Assembly: GCA_041694635.1 (NCBI GenBank)
Contig: JBDNHI010000012.1
Coordinates: 1-64,000, forward strand
DNA: 64,000 bases
Direction: 5' to 3'
Source of the DNA: UBA969 sp041694635
GTDB taxonomy: Bacteria > Planctomycetota > Planctomycetia > Gemmatales > Gemmataceae
Made by a program: the position numbers and the translations under genes. The notes below the pieces were generated by a model that was given only the letters and a program-made list of their open reading frames with translations, searched no databases and was not told the DNA's origin. This document shows positions 23,376-32,766 of the stretch, piece by piece (positions within the stretch are counted from its first letter, which is position 1; each line of letters opens with the position of its first letter).

Positions 23376-24827
23376 TTACTTTTTCCAGCGGAGGACGGGT
23401 TCCTTGGCGGCTCTTACTTCATCAGGCCTGCTGATATCAAGTGAATGAGGTGCATTATGCAGGAATTCAGCATCTTCATCACGGATTTTAATTAAGGTTG
23501 CAGCAAAACTATCCAAAGTTTCCTTACTTTCAGTTTCTGTAGGTTCCATCATCATTGCTTCAGAAACGACTAAGGGAAAGTAAACAGTAGGTGCGTGGTA
23601 TCCATAATCCAGCAACCGCTTCCCAATATCCATCGCGCTAATCTTTTTTTCTTTGCGCAGGTTTCTAGCACTGGCAACAAATTCATGCATACAACGGTCA
23701 CCATGTGGAATATCAAAAGAATCTTTAAGAAGACTAAGTAAATAATTGGCATTAAGGACGGCATTTTCACTAACCTGCTTAAGACCATCGGGGCCAAGTG
23801 TGCGAATGTAGAAATAGCCACGCAGCAAAATCCCAACATTACCAAAGAAACTTCGAACCCTGCCAATCGATTTAGGTCGATCGTAATCAAGTTTAAATCC
23901 ATCGGTGGTTTTAATAATAATAGGAGCAGGAAGAAAAGGAATTAATTGTTTTCTAACAGCAATGGGCCCCGATCCGGGGCCGCCCGCCCCGTGTGGCCCA
24001 GTGAAAGTTTTGTGCACATTGTAATGCATCATATCCGCACCAAAATCACCCGGTCTGGTAATACCAAGGATCGCATTCATATTGGCCCCATCCAGATAAA
24101 CCAAGCCACCAGCTTTGTGAATTAGATCGGTAATTTTGACGATCTGCTCATCAAAAAGGCCAAGAGTATTGGGGTTTGTAATCATGAAAACAGCGGTCTT
24201 ATCATCAATTTTGGAAATAAGGTCTTCCATATCAACTCTACCATTTGCATTACTTTTAATCGTTATAGTATCGAACCCGGCAATGGCAGCGCTAGCAGGA
24301 TTAGTCCCGTGTGCGCTATCAGGAATAAGAACCTTGGTCCGATGTTCTTTCTTATCTTTGAAATAAGCAGCAGCAACAAGTAAAGCAGTTAATTCACCCT
24401 GAGCACCAGCGGCAGGTTGCAAAGAAACGCCATCAAGACCAGCGATTTCGCCAAGATAATTTTGCATTTCCCATAAAATTTCAAGCATTCCCTGACAAGT
24501 CTTGTCATCCTGCAAAGGGTGAACATTAGATAAACCACCAAGCGAGCCAAGTCTTTCGTGGCGCTTGGGATTATATTTCATCGTACAACTTCCAAGAGGA
24601 TAAAAGTTGCAATCGATAGCCATATTTTTGGTAGATAAATTAATGAAATGGCGTATCAGGTCAATCTCTGCAATTTCAGGTAACCCCGTCGATTGATTGC
24701 TAAGATATTTCTTATCGAGCAATTCGGAAGAACTTTTGATAGGAACATCACAGTCAGGCAAAAGATGGCATCGCCTATCTTTGTGACTAATCTCAAACAA
24801 TAAACCTGTAGATTGTGACTTGTCCAT
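23376..24827 (-). CDS. gcvPB: Glycine dehydrogenase (decarboxylating) subunit 2
   Basis: The PLP-binding P-protein beta half, which decarboxylates glycine and passes aminomethyl to lipoyl-GcvH. The 483-residue protein has MKYNPK in the N-terminal region, the SAHGTNPASA motif, and the PLP lysine in NVHKTFTGPHGAGGPG. The GcvP is split in two subunits, as in Firmicutes and many other bacteria. AGAGGA precedes the ATG. It is 36 bp downstream of gcvPA and in the same operon. Confidence 0.97.
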   Translation of the reverse strand: MDKSQSTGLLFEISHKDRRCHLLPDCDVPIKSSSELLDKKYLSNQSTGLPEIAEIDLIRHFINLSTKNMAIDCNFYPLGSCTMKYNPKRHERLGSLGGLSNVHPLQDDKTCQGMLEILWEMQNYLGEIAGLDGVSLQPAAGAQGELTALLVAAAYFKDKKEHRTKVLIPDSAHGTNPASAAIAGFDTITIKSNANGRVDMEDLISKIDDKTAVFMITNPNTLGLFDEQIVKITDLIHKAGGLVYLDGANMNAILGITRPGDFGADMMHYNVHKTFTGPHGAGGPGSGPIAVRKQLIPFLPAPIIIKTTDGFKLDYDRPKSIGRVRSFFGNVGILLRGYFYIRTLGPDGLKQVSENAVLNANYLLSLLKDSFDIPHGDRCMHEFVASARNLRKEKKISAMDIGKRLLDYGYHAPTVYFPLVVSEAMMMEPTETESKETLDSFAATLIKIRDEDAEFLHNAPHSLDISRPDEVRAAKEPVLRWKK

Positions 24828-24863
24828 AATATCCTCTAAATGATGCAGGAAAGTTAAATTAAG

Positions 24864-26249
24864 TTAGGATTTAAACGCTTTGGATTTATCGTGGGCAATA
24901 AATGAATTAACAGCCGCACCAAATGCCGCTGCATAATTATCAAGTTCAGATCGAGTTCGCTTCTCAGTAACTGCAATGGTCATAACATTAACCAGATTTG
25001 GGTTCCACCGAGCTTGCGATAAACCCGCAAGAATGCCGTCATCTACAAGCGAATCAATAATTAACTGAGCATTGCAAGGAAGTTCGATAGTGAATTCTTT
25101 GAAAAACGGAAGATTGAACTTAGGCTTGACGCCAGGAATCTTGCAAAGTAAGTCCATAAGGTAATGAGCTTTTCTGAAGCAAAGTTCAGCAGTTTCTGTA
25201 AGTCCTTTAGGGCCAACAGCAGCAAGGTAAACAGCAGCCCTCAAGGCAAATAGCCCTTGGTTAGTACAAATGTTGCTGGTTGCTTTTTCTCTTCGAATAT
25301 GTTGCTCGCGGGTTTGCAAAGTAAGCACCCAACAGCGTTTACCATTGCGATCAACAGTTTGACCAACCAACCTGCCAGGAATTTTTCTAACAAAAGCTTC
25401 CTTGCAAGAAAGAAGGCCCAAGTAGGGGCCACCATAAATCATTGGGTTGCCCAAGCATTGCCCTTCTGCAATCGCAATGTCAGCATCGTATTCGCCAGGT
25501 TTTTTTAATATTCCAAGGCTGATCGGATCGTAAGCAACAACAAACAAAGCACCTTTTGCATGAACAAGCTTGGAAATTTCTTCAACTTCTTCAAGGTTAC
25601 CAAAGAAATTAGGATGCTGTACAATTACACAACAAACAGAATCATCAAGTTTAGAAGCAAGGTCATTTAGGCACATCTTTCCACCTGGACAAGCAACAGT
25701 AACAACCTTTGGTTCAAGATTTGCAAGGTAGGTAGTAAAGGAAAGTCTATACTCAGGATGTACGGTTTCCGCTACCAAAACCGTGCCAGATCTACCTGTA
25801 ATCGCCATTGCCATTAAAATAGCTTCTGCCAAGCTAGAACCTGCTTCATACAGGCTAGAATTAGAAATATCCATAGCGGTCAACTGGGAAATCATCGTCT
25901 GAAATTCAAAAAAAGCTTGTAAACTGCCTTGACTAGCTTCTGCCTGATAAGGGGTATAAGCAGTGTAAAATTCGCTTCTAGAGGAAACAGTGTCTACGAC
26001 GGCAGGAATAAAATGATCATAACTGCCACCACCTAAATAACAAACGGATCGTTCCGCAGAAAGATTAGCGTTTGCAAGTAGGTCGATATGCCGGGTAAGT
26101 TCAATTTCGGTGAGAGACTTTGGAATATCAAGAAGCCGCTTCATTCGAACAGAATCTGGAATATTACTAAAAAGATCATCGATGCTGGTTGCACCAATTT
26201 TTTTCAGCATATCGACTTTATCATCAGGTGTGTTAAGCAGATAAGACAC
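24864..26249 (-). CDS. gcvPA: Glycine dehydrogenase (decarboxylating) subunit 1
   Basis: The alpha half of the split P-protein, 461 residues. It begins YLLNTPDDKVDMLKKIGATSIDDLFSNIP, typical of GcvPA, and contains CYLGGGSYDHFIPAVV, FYTAYTPYQAEASQGSLQAFFEFQTM and GNPMIYGGPYLG. The active PLP Lys is in the partner subunit, as expected. GTG start with AAAGGAG at 7 nt spacing. It lies between gcvH (38 bp upstream) and gcvPB. Confidence 0.97.
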   Translation of the reverse strand: MSYLLNTPDDKVDMLKKIGATSIDDLFSNIPDSVRMKRLLDIPKSLTEIELTRHIDLLANANLSAERSVCYLGGGSYDHFIPAVVDTVSSRSEFYTAYTPYQAEASQGSLQAFFEFQTMISQLTAMDISNSSLYEAGSSLAEAILMAMAITGRSGTVLVAETVHPEYRLSFTTYLANLEPKVVTVACPGGKMCLNDLASKLDDSVCCVIVQHPNFFGNLEEVEEISKLVHAKGALFVVAYDPISLGILKKPGEYDADIAIAEGQCLGNPMIYGGPYLGLLSCKEAFVRKIPGRLVGQTVDRNGKRCWVLTLQTREQHIRREKATSNICTNQGLFALRAAVYLAAVGPKGLTETAELCFRKAHYLMDLLCKIPGVKPKFNLPFFKEFTIELPCNAQLIIDSLVDDGILAGLSQARWNPNLVNVMTIAVTEKRTRSELDNYAAAFGAAVNSFIAHDKSKAFKS

Positions 26250-26287
26250 GATTCAACTCCTTTAAAAAGTGCGACCCAAAAAAAATA

Positions 26288-26674
26288 CTAATGCGCATCA
26301 GAGCAAATCTGTTTTTCATAAGCATCGTAAGACATTAAATGATCAAGGTTTTGCTTACCTTCTATCTTAATTTTAATCAACCAACCTTTGCCATAAGGGT
26401 CTTGAGATATTGTAGTTGGGTCAGCAACAAGCTTGTCGTTAATCTCAGTTATTTCGCCCTCCACAGGCGCATATATATCACTAACCGCTTTTACTGATTC
26501 AATTTCACCAAAACTGTCACCTTTTAATGCAGGGTCGCCAACATCAGGCATATCGATGTAAATAACGTCAGTCAAAAGGTCGACTGCAAATTTTGTAAGT
26601 CCAACCGTACAAATGTTACCTTCAATTAATGCCCACTCGTGAGTCTTAGCATACTTGAGTTTTTTAGGATCCAT
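26288..26674 (-). CDS. gcvH: Glycine cleavage system H protein
   Basis: The lipoyl carrier protein of the glycine cleavage system, 128 residues. The lipoyl lysine is in GEIESVKAVSDIYAPVEG. The segments KTHEWA near the N-terminus and GKGWLIKI near the C-terminus are also typical. AAGGAG lies about 10 nt before the ATG. It sits between gcvT (103-bp gap) and gcvPA, and is the probable substrate of the ligase at 22611. Confidence 0.97.
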   Translation of the reverse strand: MDPKKLKYAKTHEWALIEGNICTVGLTKFAVDLLTDVIYIDMPDVGDPALKGDSFGEIESVKAVSDIYAPVEGEITEINDKLVADPTTISQDPYGKGWLIKIKIEGKQNLDHLMSYDAYEKQICSDAH

Positions 26675-26777
26675 TACAGTGTTCTCCTTGAAGCAATAAA
26701 GCTACATAATAATGATAAGCAACAAAAGGCAACGCTACCAAGTACCATACAAATTACCTAAAGGCAAACTAAAGCCG

Positions 26778-27857
26778 TTAAGTAGTTTTCCGCTTGTAAA
26801 AAGGCAAAGCTACAACTTTGCATGATTCAAACTTACCACGAATATCAACCTCTAATTCTGTGCCAACCGAGGCTAAAGTAAGAGGCACGAAAGCCATTGC
26901 AATTGGTTTGTTAAAGGTTGGAGAAAAAGTCCCACTAGTAACTTCCCCAGAAACAATCCCAGATTTTATAATCGGGCAGCCTTCTCTAGGAATCCTTTTA
27001 CTAAAAAGTTCAATGCCTACCCTAGTTTGCCCAGATGGATTGTTTTTTTCAGTGTTTAAAGCATCTCGGCCAATAAAATCCCCTTTATCAAACTTGACAG
27101 CCCAGCTCAGTCCCGCTTCCAAAGGATTCGTATTTTCATCAATCTCGTGCCCATAAAGTGGCATACCAGCTTCCAGCCTTAATGTATCTCTGCAACCTAG
27201 CCCACAAGGTTGGACCCCTAAGCTAACCAGTTTATCCCAAACCTTAAGTTCTTCACCCTTAGGCACGATGATTTCAACTCCGTCTTCACCCGTGTAGCCC
27301 GTTCTACTAACCAAGCTTGGAATACCCATAACCTTTGTATCAAAATTAAAATAGTACCCAAGGTTAGATGTATCATCTGCAATTAAATCTTTTGCAACAG
27401 GGATAGCGGTTGGCCCCTGGACAGCAATCATACTGGTGTAAAGAGTTTGATCTTCGATTTGAATGTTAAAGGATGTTGCGTGCCTAAGAAGCCAAGAAAC
27501 AATTTTCAAACGATTAGAAGCATTAACAACTAAGAGGTAATCAGCAGCAAGGTTATAAACCAAAATATCATCAAGGATTGTACCATTTTCATTGCAAACA
27601 AGATTGTAACGAACTTGTCCTATTTTAAGGTTAGAGCAATTATTAGAACAGATTTTTTGGAGGAAGCTGGTCGCATCCGGGCCAGTAATTTTTAACCTGC
27701 CCATATGACTTATATCAAAAATACCAGATGCATTTCGAACCGCCAAGTGTTCCTCAACAATGGTGGAATATTGAACCGGCATATCCCAGCCACCAAAGTC
27801 GACCATTCTTGCTCCGTGAGAAGAATGCCAAGCGTGTAATGCGGTCTCTAAAGCCAT
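26778..27857 (-). CDS. gcvT: Aminomethyltransferase (glycine cleavage T protein)
   Basis: GcvT moves the methylene group from aminomethyl-lipoyl-GcvH to tetrahydrofolate, releasing ammonia. The 359-residue protein has MVDFGGWDMPVQY, IFDISHMGRLKITGPDA, TGYTGEDGVEI and GLGCRDTLRLEAGMPLYGHEID, with the folate-binding Asp. The length is normal. GAGGA precedes the ATG. It is 112 bp downstream of glyA and heads gcvH-gcvPA-gcvPB. Confidence 0.97.
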   Translation of the reverse strand: MALETALHAWHSSHGARMVDFGGWDMPVQYSTIVEEHLAVRNASGIFDISHMGRLKITGPDATSFLQKICSNNCSNLKIGQVRYNLVCNENGTILDDILVYNLAADYLLVVNASNRLKIVSWLLRHATSFNIQIEDQTLYTSMIAVQGPTAIPVAKDLIADDTSNLGYYFNFDTKVMGIPSLVSRTGYTGEDGVEIIVPKGEELKVWDKLVSLGVQPCGLGCRDTLRLEAGMPLYGHEIDENTNPLEAGLSWAVKFDKGDFIGRDALNTEKNNPSGQTRVGIELFSKRIPREGCPIIKSGIVSGEVTSGTFSPTFNKPIAMAFVPLTLASVGTELEVDIRGKFESCKVVALPFYKRKTT

Positions 27858-27969
27858 GAATCCTCAACAAATAAAGATAAAACTAAGGCCTTTGTCATCA
27901 AAATTACAGATGATATTTAGCCTTTTAAAATTCCCTCTACCAAAATATTAGAAACTTTTAGAGCAACTA

Positions 27970-29214
27970 TCAAGCTAGTTCTGAAGGTGCTGGGAAACTC
28001 TTGCAAAGTTCCTTGATTTCGCTATGCACTTTGCCCTGCAAGTTCTTGTCATCGGGGTTCCCTAAAATATCGCAAATCCAATTTGCAATTGTCTTCATCT
28101 CTAATTCTTTCATCCCCCTTGTGGTCAAGGCAGGCGTACCAATTCGTATGCCAGAAGGATCTAGAGGTTTTCTTGTGTCGTACGGAATACCGTTGCGATT
28201 AATCGTAATGCCAGCGGCATCAAGTGCCTTTTCAGCAATCTTGCCGCTTAACCCCTTATGGTTGACATCAACCAACATCATATGGTTGTCGGTGCCGCCT
28301 GAAATAATCTTGTGTCCTCGGGCCAAAATTTCGTGTGCAACAGTTCGAGCGTTAGCAACAATTTGAGCAGCATAGGCTTTGAAAGCGGGTTGCATAGCTT
28401 CTTTGAAAATAATGGCTTTAGCAGCAATAACATGCATAAGTGGCCCGCCTTGCATCCCAGGGAAAACAGATTTGTCCAGCTTTTCACCCCACTCTTTTTT
28501 ACACATTGCTAAGCCGCTTCGAGGCCCACGCAATGTCTTATGGGTTGTGGTGGTAACAAAATCTGCCCAAGGCACAGGCGATGGATGTTGATCCCCTGCA
28601 ACCAAGCCAGCAATGTGCGCCATATCCACCATAAAAAGTGACTTGTTTTCTCTAGCAATCTCAGCAAAGCGGGTGAAATCGATAATCCTAGAATAAGCGC
28701 TAGCCCCAGCAAGAACTAATTTTGGTTTATGCTCTTTAGCAAGTTTGGCCACTTCCTCGTAATCAATCCTGCCGTCATCCTGCTTCACGCCGTATGGAAT
28801 GATTTTGTAAAGTTTGCCTGAGAAATTAAGGTGCATACCGTGGGTAAGATGTCCGCCGTGTGCTAGGTTCATACCAAGAATGGTGTCCCCAGGTTGCAAG
28901 CAAGAAAAATAAACCGCCATATTTGCGCTGGCCCCTGCATGGGGTTGCACATTAGCGTGTTCCGCCCCAAAAAGCTGGCAAGCCCTATTAATCGCAAGAG
29001 ATTCTGCAACATCAACAAATTCACATCCGCCGTAGTAGCGCTTGCCAGGATAGCCTTCAGCATATTTATTGGTAAGCACGGATCCTTGAGCCGCCATAAT
29101 GGCGGGACTGGTGTAATTTTCAGAGGCAATCATTTCGAGGCCATCTTGCTGCCTGATTTTTTCGTGCTGCATTGCTTGCCAAACTTCAGGATCTGCTTTT
29201 TCAATAAGGTTCAT
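27970..29214 (-). CDS. glyA: Serine hydroxymethyltransferase
   Basis: GlyA interconverts serine and glycine with methylene-tetrahydrofolate. The product from ATG 29214 is 414 residues, the standard length, starting NLIEKADPEVWQAMQHE, with GGAG 7 nt upstream; an upstream in-frame start at 29250 would add a non-conserved 12 residues. Motifs are ASENYTSPAIMAAQGSVLTNKYAEGYPGKRYYGGCE, HxGxSANM (QPHAGASANMAVY) and the PLP lysine in TTTTHKTLRGPRSG. Together with the gcv genes it supplies and consumes the same C1 unit. Confidence 0.98.
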   Translation of the reverse strand: MNLIEKADPEVWQAMQHEKIRQQDGLEMIASENYTSPAIMAAQGSVLTNKYAEGYPGKRYYGGCEFVDVAESLAINRACQLFGAEHANVQPHAGASANMAVYFSCLQPGDTILGMNLAHGGHLTHGMHLNFSGKLYKIIPYGVKQDDGRIDYEEVAKLAKEHKPKLVLAGASAYSRIIDFTRFAEIARENKSLFMVDMAHIAGLVAGDQHPSPVPWADFVTTTTHKTLRGPRSGLAMCKKEWGEKLDKSVFPGMQGGPLMHVIAAKAIIFKEAMQPAFKAYAAQIVANARTVAHEILARGHKIISGGTDNHMMLVDVNHKGLSGKIAEKALDAAGITINRNGIPYDTRKPLDPSGIRIGTPALTTRGMKELEMKTIANWICDILGNPDDKNLQGKVHSEIKELCKSFPAPSELA

Positions 29215-29296
29215 TATAAACTCCATTCTAATTACAAGTACAAAGTTCAACTAAAATTAAAGAATGCTCAATACTACAATAGCCCGAATCAATCAT

Positions 29297-29905
29297 TTAA
29301 AAACAAATATCGTAAGTTACCAGTTCTTTTTTAAGATTTATTTCAGGATGATAAATAATACCACTCCAACCGCAATCTTTTGCTATTTGAATATTAACAG
29401 AAAGATCATCAATAAAAAAGCAGTCAGAAGGTTTGGTGTTAGTCTTTCTGTTGAGAATATCATAAATCAGGCGGTCAGGTTTTCTGCAACCGACTTCGTG
29501 AGACAAAATCATCGAATCAAAATGGCGAAGGACTTGGTCGAACTGTACAAGAAAACGCTTCGCATGGAACCAATTAGTGTTGCTTAGCAAAATTAGCCTG
29601 TGGGATTTTGCTAGGTGTGGGATGATGTTGCAAACCGCATCATTGGGCGTAAACATATCGCTAAACGCGAGGTCAAATTCGTGATCTTGGCAGTTGATAT
29701 TCAGTAAGTCGCATGTGATTTTCCGGTATTGTTCAGGTGAAAGATTACCTTTTTCTAGCTCGTTTTCAGTGGTTTCGTTGAATAAAACCTTTCGAATAGT
29801 TTCGGTATCCTTATTGCAATGGCTGGCCATCTGCATCGCAGCTTTTAAATGACTGAACATCCCAATGACATTGCCAAAATCAAAAATAATAACTTTTTTA
29901 ATCAT
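29297..29905 (-). CDS. HAD-family hydrolase (epoxide-hydrolase-N/YihX-like)
   Basis: About 202 residues from the ATG at 29905, starting IKKVIIFDFGNVIGMFSHLKAAM; motif I is DFGNV, where the second Asp of DxDxT is replaced by Gly, as in the YihX/HAD-IA-v3 group. Motif II is LLSNTN, then HEVGCRKPDRLIYDIL (motif III Lys) and FIDDLSVNIQIAKDCG (motif IV). The frame extends upstream to 29989, overlapping ndh, but that extension is not conserved; an ATG at 29926 is another option. The substrate is unknown; YihX acts on alpha-glucose-1-phosphate. It is encoded directly after ndh. Confidence 0.8.
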   Translation of the reverse strand: MIKKVIIFDFGNVIGMFSHLKAAMQMASHCNKDTETIRKVLFNETTENELEKGNLSPEQYRKITCDLLNINCQDHEFDLAFSDMFTPNDAVCNIIPHLAKSHRLILLSNTNWFHAKRFLVQFDQVLRHFDSMILSHEVGCRKPDRLIYDILNRKTNTKPSDCFFIDDLSVNIQIAKDCGWSGIIYHPEINLKKELVTYDICF

Positions 29906-29972
29906 ATAAGAAAGATTATTCGTCATAACTAAAATGACAACCCAATAATGGCGAGGAATGAAACTGTCGAAA

Positions 29973-31265
29973 TTATGGGTTAGGTTCATTCTGCATTATG
30001 ATTCTTGCAGAACGATTAAAAGTAAGATAATTCCACGCCCACTGAAACATAATAAGAATTTTATTTTGGAATTGAATAATGAAAAGTAAATGAATTAAAA
30101 GCCAAGCCATCCAAGCAAAAAAACCACTTAACGTGGTCCAGCCTAGATCAGCAACAGCAGCCGACCTGCCAATGGTTGCCATACTTCCTTTATCATAATA
30201 AGTAAAAGAAGGTTCGGGAGTTTGGTTAATTCTGGCCTTTATTAATTTTGCAAGGAATTGGGCCTGTTGAATTGCAACAGGTGCAATACCAGGCAATATT
30301 CCCCCATCTGCATTTGGATAATGAACAATATCCCCAAGTGCAAAAATCGAAGGATGATTTGGAATTTCTAAGTTTGGCAGAACCATAATTCTTCCAGCAC
30401 GGTCAAGCGCAACTCCCGTAGATTTCGCAAGGCAATTTGCAAGAGGATTTGCCTTAACACCCGCAGCCCAAATTATAGTTCGCGTAGGAATAGTAAAAAG
30501 CTGATTTTCAAATTTATAAACGACTTGCTCTGATGTAATATCTTCCACCAAAGAATTGAGGTGCAATTCAACTTTAATACTTTGTAAAGTCTTGGCAGCG
30601 TAGGCGGAGAGAACTTCTTTAAACCCACCAAGTGGTCTATTAGATCCTTCGATTAAAATAATCCTAGCTGTTTCAGGTTGAATATTTCTAAACTCCCCGC
30701 GTAAAGTTTTATGAGCAAGTTCAGCAATAGCCCCCGCCATTTCCACGCCTGTTGGCCCTGCACCAATTACTACAAAGGTTAGCATTTTCTTTTGTGTTTC
30801 AAGGTCGTTTGACCTTTCTGCTTCCTCAAAAGCACTTAAAATCTTTCTTCGAATGCTGGTGGCGTCTTCAATAGTTTTTAACCCTAAAGCTAGTGATTCC
30901 CACTCGGGGTGATTAAAATAATGATGAGTTGCCCCCGCAGCAAGAACTAAGGTATCAAAATGAACTTTTTCCCCGTGATCAAGGAGGATGGTTTTTTCAG
31001 TAGGATCAATCTCCTTAACTTGTGCCATCACAACTTTAACTGATTTTTTGCTTCGAAAAATGGATCTAAGAGGAGTCGCAATATTAGCAGGAGAAAGGCC
31101 CCCTGTCGCAACTTGATAAAGCAAAGGTTGGAAAAGGTGATGGTTCTTTCTATCGATAAGAACGGTTTGAATCTCCGTAGAAGCAAGGTTGCAATCAATG
31201 GCCCGAGTTACAGCAGTGCCCGCAAAGCCTCCTCCAATAATTACAAGCTTATGAGGTGTTTTCAT
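29973..31265 (-). CDS. ndh: Type II NADH dehydrogenase
   Basis: A single-subunit, non-proton-pumping NADH:quinone oxidoreductase on the inner membrane face. The 430-residue protein has the FAD motif VIIGGGFAGTAV, HHLFQPLLYQVATGGLSP, the NAD motif VVIGAGPTGVEMAGAIAE, and FALGDIVHYP (second FAD segment). A C-terminal hydrophobic stretch (FFAWMAWLLIHLLFIIQFQ) provides the membrane anchor. AAGGAA precedes the ATG. It is 46 bp downstream of the NAD-salvage gene nadV, so both could be co-transcribed. Confidence 0.95.
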   Translation of the reverse strand: MKTPHKLVIIGGGFAGTAVTRAIDCNLASTEIQTVLIDRKNHHLFQPLLYQVATGGLSPANIATPLRSIFRSKKSVKVVMAQVKEIDPTEKTILLDHGEKVHFDTLVLAAGATHHYFNHPEWESLALGLKTIEDATSIRRKILSAFEEAERSNDLETQKKMLTFVVIGAGPTGVEMAGAIAELAHKTLRGEFRNIQPETARIILIEGSNRPLGGFKEVLSAYAAKTLQSIKVELHLNSLVEDITSEQVVYKFENQLFTIPTRTIIWAAGVKANPLANCLAKSTGVALDRAGRIMVLPNLEIPNHPSIFALGDIVHYPNADGGILPGIAPVAIQQAQFLAKLIKARINQTPEPSFTYYDKGSMATIGRSAAVADLGWTTLSGFFAWMAWLLIHLLFIIQFQNKILIMFQWAWNYLTFNRSARIIMQNEPNP

Positions 31266-31311
31266 ATCTATTCCTTGTTTGTTTGTTCAATAGTAATCAT
31301 TTTAATTATTA

Positions 31312-32715
31312 CTATTGAGGGTATAATTTTGCATTATCACGAACTTCATCGAAAGTATGCTTCCGTTTAATGATGCCGTTTTCAAAAACAATTTGCATCA
31401 AGTCTGCGCCAGTTTGGCTTTCTGGAATTGTTAAGAAAACTCTTCCTTGAGGACTATCGTTGATTATAAGTTTTAACCTACCCCTCTTTGAATTCTTATC
31501 ACTTCCAGTTATTGGTCTTTTATAAACCTCCCTAATCTCATCTGCAACTAAAATAGAAGAACACTTAAAAGCAAACTTTTGGGTATCTCTATTAAGCTTT
31601 TGTAATAACCCTCCCCCCGAACCGAAAGCGATGTTATCAATAGACCAGCCATTAGATTTTACCAACTCAAGAATTTTATTAAGCATAAAGTAATCAATGC
31701 CATCGCCTTGAATCACTCGAACCTTAGGATGTAAAACTTTGTATCCTTTATCGTTAGTTTTAAAACCAAATTTTTCTCCAAGTATTTCAAGTACTTTGTT
31801 GACAACTGTAGGGGGGTCTCCGCTGTCGGGTCGAACAACTAAAACGCCGTCGCGAGCTAAAACTTTATCTTTGAGTTGGGTGCCCCAAAACTCGGAACAA
31901 GCACGGTAAATGTCAAAGCTATCCGAGACACAAGCAACAAGACCATCGGGGTATTGGAGTAGCATATTAGCCATCGCTTGAACTTCATTTTGCTCGCCCC
32001 AACTGGTAATGGTGCTGTGCTCGGCAGCAGGAATAGAGAAGCCTGGCATAGAGGCATCGTAAAACTTGCGTGCCAACATCAGGCCTGCAACATTGTCAGT
32101 GCCCGAGAAATTTACCAAGTGTGCTGCACCGCCTAGTGCTGCTTGCTCTGGGCAAGTAACACCTCTGAACCCAAAATCGTGCAATTTAAAAGGAAGCCCA
32201 GATGGGTCGCCTGTTTCCTTCAAATAACGAAGTAGAATTTCCTTCATAACCCTGCTTTGAGTAGCAACCGTGGAAGAATACCAAACTTGAACTAGAAGTG
32301 ATTCGAGGTAATTAGTCAGCCAAAAAACTTCATCATCTGTGTTTTCTATTGTCATTAAAACATTCGATTGATCGATGGTCATCCCTTCGGGTACTGCTTT
32401 GATACGGATGGGAAGGTGTCCGTTGTGTTTGTGAAGAATGTGTTCCCAGCCTTTGCGATTGAAAACTGGTTTCTGGTTGAAGTGCTGAAAGAATAATTGG
32501 TCGGCTTCGTCAATTTTTGCTTGTGTAACAACCTGCCCCGCAAGGTAGTTATTAAGAAAATACTGTAGGCCAAAGAAAGTCGTCTGAGGAAATGTCGCCC
32601 CGGTGCGAGACTCAAAGTACGAATAAACGCGCTTCGAGTTTGGGGGATATTGCTTGAAATGGCTAACCTTGTAGGAATCGGTTAGACAACAAATATTGTT
32701 AAGCCAGTTGTTCAT
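31312..32715 (-). CDS. nadV: Nicotinamide phosphoribosyltransferase
   Basis: NAMPT converts nicotinamide and PRPP to nicotinamide mononucleotide. The 467-residue protein has LTDSYKVSHFKQYPP, YFESR, the HDFGFRGV segment, FSGTDNVAG, the active-site His loop FSIPAAEHSTITSWG, VVRPDSGDPP and FGSGGGLLQKLNRDTQKFAFK. The length matches the family. AAGGAAA precedes the ATG. NAMPT is not universal in bacteria, and in some cases has been carried on mobile DNA or phages; here base use matches the flanks. It sits beside ndh, giving a small NAD-linked group. Confidence 0.96.
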   Translation of the reverse strand: MNNWLNNICCLTDSYKVSHFKQYPPNSKRVYSYFESRTGATFPQTTFFGLQYFLNNYLAGQVVTQAKIDEADQLFFQHFNQKPVFNRKGWEHILHKHNGHLPIRIKAVPEGMTIDQSNVLMTIENTDDEVFWLTNYLESLLVQVWYSSTVATQSRVMKEILLRYLKETGDPSGLPFKLHDFGFRGVTCPEQAALGGAAHLVNFSGTDNVAGLMLARKFYDASMPGFSIPAAEHSTITSWGEQNEVQAMANMLLQYPDGLVACVSDSFDIYRACSEFWGTQLKDKVLARDGVLVVRPDSGDPPTVVNKVLEILGEKFGFKTNDKGYKVLHPKVRVIQGDGIDYFMLNKILELVKSNGWSIDNIAFGSGGGLLQKLNRDTQKFAFKCSSILVADEIREVYKRPITGSDKNSKRGRLKLIINDSPQGRVFLTIPESQTGADLMQIVFENGIIKRKHTFDEVRDNAKLYPQ

Positions 32716-32766
32716 TTAGCTTTTCCTTAAATCTTAAACATTACTTTAAATTTACACTAATTGAAT

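Noticed and set aside
27858..27969. Glycine riboswitch before gcvT
   Set aside because: The 112-bp gap shows no tandem aptamer-like structure and is AT-rich.
28894..29334. 146-residue plus-strand frame opposite glyA
   Set aside because: It is antisense to well-conserved serine hydroxymethyltransferase and shows no domain or ribosome site of its own.
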